Assembly: GCA_034190085.1 (NCBI GenBank)
Contig: JAXHTS010000078.1
Coordinates: forward strand, 1 to 64,000
DNA: 64,000 nt
Direction of reading: 5' to 3'
Source: Spirochaetota bacterium
GTDB taxonomy: Bacteria > Spirochaetota > UBA4802 > JAFGDQ01
This document shows, in pieces, positions 55,531 to 63,791 of the stretch. The translations under genes and the position numbers were made by a program. The first letter of the stretch is position 1, and each line of letters starts with the position of its first letter. The notes beneath the pieces were generated by a model. The model searched no databases, was not told where the DNA came from, and saw only the letters and a program-made list of their open reading frames with translations.

Positions 55531-56307
55531 ATGATAAATAATAGAAATAGGATTTTACTCATAATAGTTCTCATTCTTGTGATTAACATGATTTCCTCTA
55601 ATAGAGTCCTTGCTATTGGGGAAATCGCTGTTGGTATGAATGTTGGAATTACATATGATCCGAATCATCTAGAGGATGAGATCAATAAGTATAATATTGT
55701 AATGGAGACATATAAGGAGTCAAATCCAGGGAGCAGGGTCTCCACAATAGATATCCCCTATTCTCCACTTTTAGGCTTTAACTTCAGATATCAATTCAAT
55801 TATCTCCTTTTTAGGCTGGGTTGTCATTTGGCTAAACCTGTATATACTGAGGGAAGCATTACTCCTTTAGGTGGTGTGAAGAATAAAATACGGGTTACAA
55901 CCTATCAAAATTCATATCCCCTAAGCATAGGTTTTATCTTGCCGTTGAAGGAGAGAACATACTTTTTCATGGGTGTTGGGCTAGCATATAATCAGGCATA
56001 TGTTAAGATTAATCAATCAGTCCCTTCACAGAGCAGTTCACTTTTCAGTGGAGCTGGGTTATCCACTAATAGACGGGATAGGTATACTCAAGACTTTGCC
56101 GGATACCATTTAATCTTTGGAGCAGAGGTCCCAATCAATAAAAGATTTACAGTGTCAACAGAGTGGATACACCAGGAAGGTAGATCCTATCCTCTCAATA
56201 ATGGAGGAATAGACGAAAGCGGTAATGAGATTATCCTACCAAGAAGAACAATCAATGTTGAAGGGGATTTTATTCTATTTGGAGTAAATTATTATATTAA
56301 GATCTAA
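55531..56307 (+). CDS. Small outer-membrane beta-barrel protein C
   Basis: 258 residues. Signal peptide within 1-28 (RILLIIVLILVINMISS...VLA). Strands: IAVGMNVGITYDPN, LLGFNFRYQFNYLLFRLGCH, YPLSIGFILPLKERTYFFMG, GYHLIFGAEVPINKRFTVS, and the last strand FILFGVNYYIKI. Long loop at about 165-190 (QSSSLFSGAGLSTNRRDRY). Third member of the barrel cluster; a prepilin peptidase gene follows after 110 bases. Confidence 0.75.
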   Translation: MINNRNRILLIIVLILVINMISSNRVLAIGEIAVGMNVGITYDPNHLEDEINKYNIVMETYKESNPGSRVSTIDIPYSPLLGFNFRYQFNYLLFRLGCHLAKPVYTEGSITPLGGVKNKIRVTTYQNSYPLSIGFILPLKERTYFFMGVGLAYNQAYVKINQSVPSQSSSLFSGAGLSTNRRDRYTQDFAGYHLIFGAEVPINKRFTVSTEWIHQEGRSYPLNNGGIDESGNEIILPRRTINVEGDFILFGVNYYIKI

Positions 56308-56417
56308 TATTATGATCAGTAGGCATATAGATCAATTATGATGAAAGAATGGGAGATATCTAATAGTTTCGGTCCTTTTAGTATATTCCAGACAGTAATC
56401 CATCCTTATATTGATTC

Positions 56418-57188
56418 ATGGATTACGCGGTGAAATGGGTACTCATGTTTTTTTTCGGGGCAATGTGGGGAAGCTTCTTCTTTACCCTGGCTGTGCGTTA
56501 TATCAATGGATCATTTCATGATAATAGAATAAAGGCCCTCTTTTCAGCTTCCAGATGCCCTAATTGCCAACAGAAGATTGCTCCAATTTATCTAATTCCG
56601 ATAATCGGATATTTAGTCCTTAAGGGTAGATGTAATAAATGTAGTTCTAAAATAAATCTATCATATCCCGCATTTGAGGTTGTATATGGTGTATTGTTCA
56701 TATTGATTGTATCGAAGATAGGGATGAATGCCTATTCCTTTACCATCTTCTTAATCACTGGACTGGCAATATCAATCTCAATAATTGACACGAAGATTCT
56801 GATAATTCCAGATTCATTGGTTATAGTATTTGTTGCGCTATCGATCTATCCAATAGTTCTCAATTATTCATTTAAGGATAACTTATTTGGATTGATTATG
56901 ATGTTTCTATTTTTTTCAGTTATACTTCTGATTTTTCCTGGAAGCTTTGGAGGCGGAGATCTGAAATTTGCCAGCTCAATTGGTCTTCTTCTGGGAGTAG
57001 AATTGTCGATTGTTACTCTTGAGGTTGCCTTAATCTCCGGTTCGATTATAGGGACTATATATGCATTGATTATAAAAAAGGGATTGAGGATTAAAATTCC
57101 CTTTGCTCCTTTTTTAGCGTTTGGTGTAATAACGGCCTTTCTATATGGGAGAGATATTGCGCTTGTTTACTATAACATTGTCTATTAA
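56418..57188 (+). CDS. Type IV prepilin peptidase / leader peptidase
   Basis: 256 residues, A24A aspartic protease of the inner membrane. N-terminal cytoplasmic loop with Cys47, Cys50, Cys72 and Cys75 (CPNC, CNKC) for zinc, then PIIGYLVLKGRC. Catalytic aspartates Asp124 (SIIDTKILIIPD) and Asp181 (FGGGDLKF). It cleaves and N-methylates prepilins and pseudopilins. No pilin or secretion genes are next to it; they must lie elsewhere. No clear ribosome binding site is visible before ATG. Confidence 0.92.
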   Translation: MDYAVKWVLMFFFGAMWGSFFFTLAVRYINGSFHDNRIKALFSASRCPNCQQKIAPIYLIPIIGYLVLKGRCNKCSSKINLSYPAFEVVYGVLFILIVSKIGMNAYSFTIFLITGLAISISIIDTKILIIPDSLVIVFVALSIYPIVLNYSFKDNLFGLIMMFLFFSVILLIFPGSFGGGDLKFASSIGLLLGVELSIVTLEVALISGSIIGTIYALIIKKGLRIKIPFAPFLAFGVITAFLYGRDIALVYYNIVY

Positions 57189-57270
57189 CTCAATACTAAT
57201 GCTCTTCTCTTATTGATATTTCGTTTCAGGGATGAAATACACAAATTGATTATATTTGAATTAACACATA

Positions 57271-58167
57271 TCAACTCACTCGATATTTTCGGAGTCTAAT
57301 CATATTCCCTTTTTCGTTCCAGTCAACTTCATCCATATGAATGTTTATTATCAAAAGCCCTCTGCCGCTAATATTAGCTATATCTAGCTCCGGAAGAGAA
57401 CTATAGTTAAAGCCTGGTCCATCATCCTCAATAATGTATTCAACGTATTCCTCAGTTAGTTCTTGTAGAATTCTTACTTGTCTCTTTTGAAATCTCTTAT
57501 CCTTTTTCCTCTTCTCTACTTCTTCATAAAAACCCCTGATACCCCGTTCTTTGACAACATCTGATTTAATCTCAAGATTGCCATGAAACATGGCATTCTC
57601 GATCGCTTCGCATAATGATAGAGAAATATTTTCAGAGGTAGTGCGATTACAGAAGCCCATGGAAGTCAGGTTCTGTGTTAGGACATAGGAGATAGTATTG
57701 CATATAGTGATGTCAACAGGAATATTAAAGATCATTTTCTGATACTTTATAAACTGTCCTATATTTTCGGCTAATTTTGTCTCCTTTTTCCTCCTCAGTA
57801 TATCCTTTACGGTTGAAGTGATTTCATTGAGGTCAAAGGGTTTTCTGATGAAATCGTGAGCTCCATATCTCAAGGCCTTAATCGCATCTTCAATATTGCC
57901 CTGTCCTGTTATGATTAATACCGGGATTGGCTCATCTAACATCTTTATGTGACGAAGGAGTGTAATCCCATCCATCTTCCTGAGTTTAATATCAGTGATA
58001 ATGAGATCTATCTTGGTGTCAGTGTCATTCAAAAGATAGAGAATATCCTCTGCCTTCTCTAAGGAGATTACATTGTACCCTGCATTAGATAACCTCTTCT
58101 GAAGAAGGTACCTAATACCCTCTTCATCGTCGATTACAACAACATTTGATGGAGCGGAATCTTTCAT
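57271..58167 (-). CDS. Response regulator with HATPase output domain
   Basis: 298 residues. Residues 8-127 are a receiver domain with phospho-acceptor Asp59 (LIITDI), Asp13/14 and Lys109 (RKP). Residues about 150-296 are a GHKL ATPase of the anti-sigma/RsbW type: N box LSLCEAIENAMFHGN (Asn191), G1 DDGPGF (248-253), G2 GRG (268-270). A basic helical insert of about 40 residues separates N box and G1. Such REC-HATPase hybrids can switch partner proteins after phosphorylation. The STAS protein at 50848-51177 is a possible target, though not adjacent. Confidence 0.87.
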   Translation of the reverse strand: MKDSAPSNVVVIDDEEGIRYLLQKRLSNAGYNVISLEKAEDILYLLNDTDTKIDLIITDIKLRKMDGITLLRHIKMLDEPIPVLIITGQGNIEDAIKALRYGAHDFIRKPFDLNEITSTVKDILRRKKETKLAENIGQFIKYQKMIFNIPVDITICNTISYVLTQNLTSMGFCNRTTSENISLSLCEAIENAMFHGNLEIKSDVVKERGIRGFYEEVEKRKKDKRFQKRQVRILQELTEEYVEYIIEDDGPGFNYSSLPELDIANISGRGLLIINIHMDEVDWNEKGNMIRLRKYRVS

Positions 58168-58184
58168 AAAAACTCAATCCCTTA

Positions 58185-59393
58185 TCAATCCATATTGTCA
58201 AAAATTAGGTGACCTAACTTCTCTTTTTTTGCCTTAAGGTATCTTATATTCTCCTTTTCAGGGGGGATCTCAATAGAAACCCTTTCAACAATCTCTAATC
58301 CATAACCCTCAAGACCGATTACCTTTTTAGGATTATTGGTTATTATCCTGATTTTATGAAGTCCAAGATCGACAAGTATCTGCGCACCGATGCCGTAATC
58401 TCTCAAATCAGCAGGGAAACCAAGCTTAATGTTCGCCTCTACAGTATCTAAACCATTCTCTTGAAGATGATATGCCTTTAACTTATTGCCCAATCCAATT
58501 CCTCTTCCTTCCTGTCTCATATAGAGTATCACTCCCTGTCCCTCGTCGTTTATCATCTCCATTGACTTGTGAAGCTGAGATCCACAATCGCACCTTAATG
58601 AGCTAAAAACGTCTCCGGTTAAACACTCTGAATGAACACGCACAAGCACATCCTCCCTGCCTGATATATCACCTTTAACAAGGGCTAGATGTATTGCATC
58701 ATCTACTTCTGTTTCATAAGCAATTAACTTAAACTCCCCATAGTCAGTGGGCAGTTTTACTTCTGACACCCTTCTAATCAATCTTTCAATATGTTGCCTG
58801 TATTTAATCAGGTCTGATATAGTGGCAATCTTGAGGTTATGCTTTTGTGCAAACTTATCCAAATCTGGTCTTCTGGCCATTGTTCCATCATCGTTTAAAA
58901 TCTCGCAGATAACTGCTGAGGACTTTAGTCCAGCAAGTCTTGCAATATCAACAGAACCCTCTGAGTGTCCAGCTCTTACCAGTACTCCGCCATCCTTTGC
59001 AGCAAGCGGGAATATGTGTCCAGGTTTGGTGAAGTCAGTAGCCTTCATCTTTTTATTAATTAGGGCCTTAACCGTGATTGCTCTATCATAGGCTGAGATT
59101 CCAGTAGTAGTGCCTTCCTTCGCATCCACCGATACTGTAAAGGCTGTATGGAATTTATCTGAATTTTCTGGCACCATGAGATTCAGTCCCAATTCTTCCA
59201 GTCTATCCTTGGTCATTGCAACACAGATTAGTCCTCTTCCGAATTTAGCCATAAAGTTTATTGACTCTGGGGCGCAGAACTCGGAACCGATGACAAGATC
59301 ACCCTCATTTTCTCTATCCTCATTATCGACCAGAATAATCATCCCACCATTTCTGATCTCTTCTATAGCTTCAATTATTGAGCATGTTTTCAT
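58185..59393 (-). CDS. ribBA: Bifunctional 3,4-DHBP synthase / GTP cyclohydrolase II
   Basis: 402 residues from ATG 59393, which has AGAGG 7 bases upstream; a TTG five codons earlier overlaps that site. Residues 1-200: DHBP synthase with [11 protein letters not shown] and GHTEGS-like [10 protein letters not shown]. Residues 203-402: GTP cyclohydrolase II with the zinc Cys set in [15 protein letters not shown] and the catalytic RQEGRGIGL. It makes the two riboflavin precursors. No FMN riboswitch is visible in the 250 bases upstream. Confidence 0.96.
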   Translation of the reverse strand: MKTCSIIEAIEEIRNGGMIILVDNEDRENEGDLVIGSEFCAPESINFMAKFGRGLICVAMTKDRLEELGLNLMVPENSDKFHTAFTVSVDAKEGTTTGISAYDRAITVKALINKKMKATDFTKPGHIFPLAAKDGGVLVRAGHSEGSVDIARLAGLKSSAVICEILNDDGTMARRPDLDKFAQKHNLKIATISDLIKYRQHIERLIRRVSEVKLPTDYGEFKLIAYETEVDDAIHLALVKGDISGREDVLVRVHSECLTGDVFSSLRCDCGSQLHKSMEMINDEGQGVILYMRQEGRGIGLGNKLKAYHLQENGLDTVEANIKLGFPADLRDYGIGAQILVDLGLHKIRIITNNPKKVIGLEGYGLEIVERVSIEIPPEKENIRYLKAKKEKLGHLIFDNMD

Positions 59394-59645
59394 TTCGTTA
59401 CCTCTCAATATAGGGAATACTTTCCATTATTAACCATACAATTAGAGTCGTTAACATTCGTCAAGGTTTTTATGAACTCGTCCCTTGATGGATTATTCAT
59501 AGATTTGTTTTATTAGAATTGACGTTATCGTAAAGAATAACCTCTGGTTAAATAATATAATCAATATTCTGCTATCTTATCTATTTGCTTATAATTAGTA
59601 TAATTAACATAGAAATCTACTTAATAAATGAAGATTTCCCCTTGC

Positions 59646-60332
59646 TTATGAAAAATGGGTCTTTATCCTTTTTTCACAGAGGTAACATATAATATATCCG
59701 AATAGGCTTGTTAAATATATCCCAAAGATAACGTCAGTTATATAGTGATACGATAGGATAATCCTTAAGAATGAAATAAGAATTCCGCAAAAAAATACTA
59801 TACTAATAAGATATTTATTGTTTCTATAATAGATATAGGGGATTATATAAGAAAAGGTTTCTGTTGTATGCCCTGAGGGAAAGGAATGGTACTTCATTGA
59901 TAAAGCAAAAGGGATATGTTCAGTGAGATTTGTAAATGGTCTTGGTTTGCCAACCAATATTTTTAGTGACCATGTTAGGACTCCTGAAACTGCAATTAGT
60001 ATTATTATTACTGATAATGTAAAGCATTTATAGCGTGTGTATTTTTCTATATCTTTTTGCCTGTAATAAAATGTAAGAATTATAGTTATAAGCAAATAAA
60101 ATCTCAAAATCCAGAAATGTTGATTAGAAATGGCTTTTGCAATAGGAGTGATAGAAGATCTTTCAGGAGTCCCGGCTTTAATAAGCTCTTTCACGTTTTT
60201 ATGCTCAAGCCAAAGACTTCTTGAGAGATCAGTGTCATCAAAATAAATAATCATAGACTGCACAATAAGATAAATAATGCTGATTGTAGAAATTGATCTG
60301 ATTAACCTTTTCCTTGACAATTGATAACCCAC
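59646..60332 (-). CDS. PAP2-family membrane phosphatase
   Basis: 228 residues with about six membrane segments. The three acid-phosphatase motifs are exact: KILVGKPRP (Lys124, Arg131, Pro132), PSGH at 152-155 and RIILSYHYITD (Arg190, His196, Asp200). Members dephosphorylate undecaprenyl diphosphate, phosphatidylglycerol phosphate, lipid A or phosphatidate at the membrane surface. Which of these is used is not decidable; an undecaprenyl or lipid role is most likely. Confidence 0.9.
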   Translation of the reverse strand: MGYQLSRKRLIRSISTISIIYLIVQSMIIYFDDTDLSRSLWLEHKNVKELIKAGTPERSSITPIAKAISNQHFWILRFYLLITIILTFYYRQKDIEKYTRYKCFTLSVIIILIAVSGVLTWSLKILVGKPRPFTNLTEHIPFALSMKYHSFPSGHTTETFSYIIPYIYYRNNKYLISIVFFCGILISFLRIILSYHYITDVIFGIYLTSLFGYIICYLCEKRIKTHFS

Positions 60333-60653
60333 TTTTATAAAAGTTGATATACTATTTGCTGAATATCAATATCTTTGTTTATCAATATTATTAGAGTAGT
60401 TGGAGTCCTCATTGAATAAAACATTACAATTTGTATTAGGGGTTAGAAATCTCAACAACTTTTTTGAGAAAAATTTTTTTTTTAGGAAAAAGGAAATTTG
60501 TTATTTCTAATTTCCCCCAGTATTTTGCTTGGAAATTTGGGGTATAATTTTCAATATAATTTCGTGATATGATGATTATAAAAATTGAGATGGATTGGAT
60601 AGGTCTATATAATGAGGTAAATTAAAATTATTAGGATTTAACTATTATCAGCC
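60333..60653. other. Divergent spacer, promoter region of the ABC ATPase gene
   Basis: Spacer between the PAP2 gene (minus) and the OppD-like gene (plus). It contains long A and T runs at 60452-60490, an A/T-rich hairpin TCTCAA/TTGAGA at about 60449-60468, and the repeat-rich putative promoter listed separately at 60491-60548. No small open frame with a binding site is seen. Confidence 0.45.
60491..60548 (+). promoter_or_regulatory. Putative operator/promoter with GGAAATT half-sites
   Basis: GGAAATTTG occurs at 60492-60500 and again at 60531-60539; the inverted copy AATTTCC is at 60509-60515. The middle copy can pair with either flank (7 bp each way). A TATAAT (-10-like) follows at 60543-60548, 105 bases before the OppD-like gene. 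The arrangement resembles three half-sites of a dimeric regulator overlapping a promoter, or two mutually exclusive RNA hairpins. Confidence 0.4.
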
Positions 60654-61613
60654 ATGAGCACAATACTAGATATAAATGATCTTAGCGTAAGATTTTCATT
60701 AGCAGATTCAGCTATTTTTGCAGTAAGGGATCTTTCCCTTAGCCTAGAGAAGGGTGAGACATTGGGGCTTGTGGGGGAATCAGGTTGTGGAAAATCGGTT
60801 ACAGCTTACTCCATCCTTCGGCTTGTTTCTCCTCCGGGAGAAATTGTTTCAGGAAGAATATTTTATGATGCTAGGGATATACTCTCGATTAATGAAGGGG
60901 AGATGAGGAAGATTAGGGGGAGGGAGATTTCTATCATTTTTCAAGAGCCAATGACATCTCTTAATCCTGTTTTTAAGATTGGATTTCAAATATCCGAAAC
61001 GGTTAAGCTGCATCTCAAGAAAAATGGGAATGAGGCTAAGGAGTTGTCAATCGACCTTCTTAGACAGGTAGGCATTCCAGATCCGGAGAAGAGGTACAAT
61101 TCATATCCTCATGAACTTTCCGGGGGGATGAGGCAAAGGGTAATGATCGCTATTGCCTTATCAGCATACCCTTCCATTCTTATCGCTGATGAGCCGACAA
61201 CTGCGCTGGATGTTACAGTTCAAGCTCAGATATTGGATTTGTTGCTAAGGATTCAAAAGGAAAAGGATATGACGCTTCTTGTAATATCGCACGATTTGGG
61301 TGTAGTGGCAAATGTAGCAGATAAGATTGCGATCATGTATGCAGGTGAGATTGTAGAGTATGGAAGCGTAAAAGACATATTTAATAATCCCCTTCATCCA
61401 TATACACTCGGTCTATTTCAGGCTATACCTAAAATTGGAGAAGATCGAAAGAGACTCACTACCATTCCAGGGATTGTGCCAACTATTACAAATCGGCCAC
61501 AAGGATGTGTCTTCCATCCGCGATGTCCAAAGAGCGCGGATGAATGTATGGAAGATGCTGTGCCACTTATAGAAAAAGGGGAGAGACATCAAGTAAGATG
61601 TATTAGAATATAA
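60654..61613 (+). CDS. Oligopeptide/dipeptide ABC transporter ATPase (OppD/DppD-like)
   Basis: 319 residues. Walker A GESGCGKS (41-48), signature LSGGMRQRV, Walker B ILIADEPTTALD, H-loop VISHDLG, and the C-terminal oligo_HPY extension (IPGIVPTITNRPQGCVFHPR, CP-KSADECME) typical of peptide importers. It should energise uptake of oligopeptides or nickel-type substrates. No permease, binding protein or second ATPase gene flanks it, which is odd because these are usually in five-gene operons. Confidence 0.93.
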   Translation: MSTILDINDLSVRFSLADSAIFAVRDLSLSLEKGETLGLVGESGCGKSVTAYSILRLVSPPGEIVSGRIFYDARDILSINEGEMRKIRGREISIIFQEPMTSLNPVFKIGFQISETVKLHLKKNGNEAKELSIDLLRQVGIPDPEKRYNSYPHELSGGMRQRVMIAIALSAYPSILIADEPTTALDVTVQAQILDLLLRIQKEKDMTLLVISHDLGVVANVADKIAIMYAGEIVEYGSVKDIFNNPLHPYTLGLFQAIPKIGEDRKRLTTIPGIVPTITNRPQGCVFHPRCPKSADECMEDAVPLIEKGERHQVRCIRI

Positions 61614-61937
61614 TCTCAGGCCTGATGACTTAACCAAAAGATTCGTTATTAAAATTTTATGAGAACAGCTTTTCACTGTTAAGAGGCTAATTGAAGATAG
61701 TATGAGTTCATGAAATATATCTATGAATCTGCTTCTAAGCGATTAAGCAATGACTTTGAGCAATCACTTCCGTTTTATAAAATACTTATGTCATCCACTG
61801 AGATTGTAATATTGTAATCTGATAATATTAATTATATATAACCCTTAGATACGTACTTCTGAGGTAATATCTAGCGGTTAAATTATTGAATTTATCTCAG
61901 TGAATGACCCTGCTACCTGAAAGTAAAAATATTAGGA
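61614..61937. other. Gene-free spacer
   Basis: AT-rich, convergent spacer. It has a 10-base palindrome TCAGGCCTGA at 61616-61625 right after the ABC gene stop, too short to call a terminator. No permease or oppF gene follows, and I see nothing else. Confidence 0.35.
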
Positions 61938-62141
61938 TTAGATAGCAAGATTAATCTTATATGTCTTTTTTACACCATCTAAGATAGTGGGGATTATGGT
62001 AGGATTGTTTGTTTTAAGATCATTCACCATATTCAATATCTCGAGTCTTGTGAGTTCGATGTCAAAATGGTCACATATTTGTTTACCATTCTTCCCACAA
62101 ATCGCTTTATTGATACAGTTGCTACAGATATTGTTATTCAC
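61938..62141 (-). CDS. Small Cys-rich hypothetical protein
   Basis: 67 residues. Starts with GTG after the strong binding site GGGGGGAAAC. The N-terminal half has Cys6, Cys9, Cys15 and Cys23 (NICSNCINKAICG, QICDHF), a pattern that could hold zinc or an iron-sulfur cluster. The C-terminal half is a plain helix-rich segment (LTRLEILNMVNDLKTN). Not recognised; it could be a small redox or metal-binding accessory protein. Confidence 0.55.
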   Translation of the reverse strand: MNNNICSNCINKAICGKNGKQICDHFDIELTRLEILNMVNDLKTNNPTIIPTILDGVKKTYKINLAI

Positions 62142-62538
62142 TTGTTTCCCCCCAAAAAAAACTATAATGATTATTGATATTTTCTAATCTGTATTTAATA
62201 AGCAATTTTTATGCCATGAAGCTTTTTGTATGATCTAAAAATATTGATTATCCTATTGTTATGTCGATTTATCAGAGAATAATATCCATTACTTATCGAA
62301 AATATGCAATTTTATTAAATGAAGATGATTTAAAGATAATTAACCCCGAAATGAAGTGAACATGAAATATTTTATGTATAGTAATATTCAATGATATTCC
62401 ATTCCAATGTTGGATTTAAGCATCAGAGTATCATTTTTGCAACATCATAATATTGTCACAGATGCTTATGCTATCTCTTAAGGGATAATTGGTTTATTCT
62501 AATTAGAGATCAATTTTATTGAAGAATATTTATAATCC
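62142..62538. other. Gene-free spacer
   Basis: About 400 AT-rich bases between two minus-strand genes. It should include the promoter of the Cys-rich gene and the 3' end of the EamA transcript; neither a clear promoter nor a terminator is evident. Confidence 0.35.
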
Positions 62539-63390
62539 TTAACCCCAGAAGCTGATAACCATTATCCCTAATATCATAAGTATTCCTCCTATTATTTTTT
62601 CTCTTAATCCCTTTTCCTGAAAGATCAATACACCAAAGATTATACTGAATAACAGGCTAGTTCTCTTTATCGATATCATATAGCTTACAAATATAATCTT
62701 AATAGCCATCATGTGAAAAATTATCATAATGCTATACAATATGCCAATTAGCAATAGTTCCTTTTTAAGGATTTTCCTTAAATTATACTTTCTAAATAGC
62801 ATAATTGAGAGTATAAGGGCTAACAGAGTAAAATAGCTTGCAGCAAAGAATGTTGGACTTGAATAGATTATACCCAGTTTGCTAATACTTGAGGTAATGC
62901 TATATATAAAGGCCACGGTTATCATCATTAATGAGCCCTTCTCTTTCATTATCATCTTGAGCGGGTATGCTAATCCATTTTTTATAGATGTAATATTGAG
63001 AGCATATGCTCCTATTACAATAAGCAGCACTCCAATTATGCCATTGAAGGAGATATTTTCACCAAGAATAATTGGTGAGGTGATTAGGAGGAATGCGGGC
63101 GTGAAGGATAGGAATGGAACCGTAAGAGAGAGAGGAGATATACTCAGCGCCTTGATATATAGAATAAGAGCTGTTAGCTCGAGGGGCAAGGATACGGTGT
63201 ATACCCAGAATAATCTGGTATCTATAGATGGTATGTCATCGAGGATGGCAAATAGCCACAGTATAGGGATTGCAAAAAATATTCTGCCAAAGGCGATCTC
63301 TATTGTGCTAATACTCTTAGAATACTTTTTGGTTAAGAGGTCTGTTAGCGATAAGAAGAAGGCGCATAGGATTGATAATGTTATCCAGAT
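62539..63390 (-). CDS. EamA-family (DMT) transporter with non-standard or damaged start
   Basis: The open frame from the TAG at 63403-63405 to the stop at 62539 encodes about 283 residues with ten hydrophobic segments, the normal size of EamA/DMT exporters. In the second half, YSITSSISKLGI and LLFSIIFGVLIFQEKG are characteristic. The first two helices (ITLSILCAFFLSLTDLLTKK, IAFGRIFFAIPILWLFAIL) are in frame but lie upstream of the first usual start (TTG at 63189). The only well-placed start after AGGAGG (63399-63404) is ATC at 63388-63390, 8 bases on. ATG at 63396-63398 touches that site and is out of frame, ending at a stop five codons later. Substrate unknown. Confidence 0.7.
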   Translation of the reverse strand: MWITLSILCAFFLSLTDLLTKKYSKSISTIEIAFGRIFFAIPILWLFAILDDIPSIDTRLFWVYTVSLPLELTALILYIKALSISPLSLTVPFLSFTPAFLLITSPIILGENISFNGIIGVLLIVIGAYALNITSIKNGLAYPLKMIMKEKGSLMMITVAFIYSITSSISKLGIIYSSPTFFAASYFTLLALILSIMLFRKYNLRKILKKELLLIGILYSIMIIFHMMAIKIIFVSYMISIKRTSLLFSIIFGVLIFQEKGLREKIIGGILMILGIMVISFWG

Positions 63391-63791
63391 AAGATCATCC
63401 TCCTATAAAAATGTCTTAGATAATACTATAAATATGGCTCTGGCTCAGATATTTGTATTATATCTGCGAAAGAGGGAAAATTTAATCTGTTTTTGAATTG
63501 TACATTAAAAGCATATTTGTAACTGGGAGTAGTATGAATTAATTTGTTTATTTATACATCTGTCAAGGCGAAATGATAATTGATAACAAGTTTTATCCTC
63601 TATTTAGTTGACTATTACTTTCGTATGAATATTATTTGATTCTTCTTTTTTATATTCCAGAAATTGATAGAGTGGAGAACAGCTGATCCACTACTATGAA
63701 TTATATCCATTGATAATTTTTCTTATCAAATAATTTGTGATAGAATTAATAATATCTCATGAGTTAACACTCAAGAATTCGAGGTGAATTT
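63391..63791. other. Divergent gene-free spacer
   Basis: AT-rich spacer between the EamA gene (minus) and the terminal flippase gene (plus). Its left edge holds the strong binding site AGGAGG of the EamA gene and its right edge GAGG at 63781-63784 of the flippase gene. No other feature was found. Confidence 0.35.

Noticed and set aside
59394-59645. FMN riboswitch upstream of ribBA
   Set aside because: None of the conserved FMN aptamer blocks is visible on the minus strand here.
62879-63496. Plus-strand open frame of 205 codons opposite the EamA gene
   Set aside because: It lacks a sensible binding site and its translation is low-complexity with no family match, while the minus strand gives a clear ten-helix transporter.
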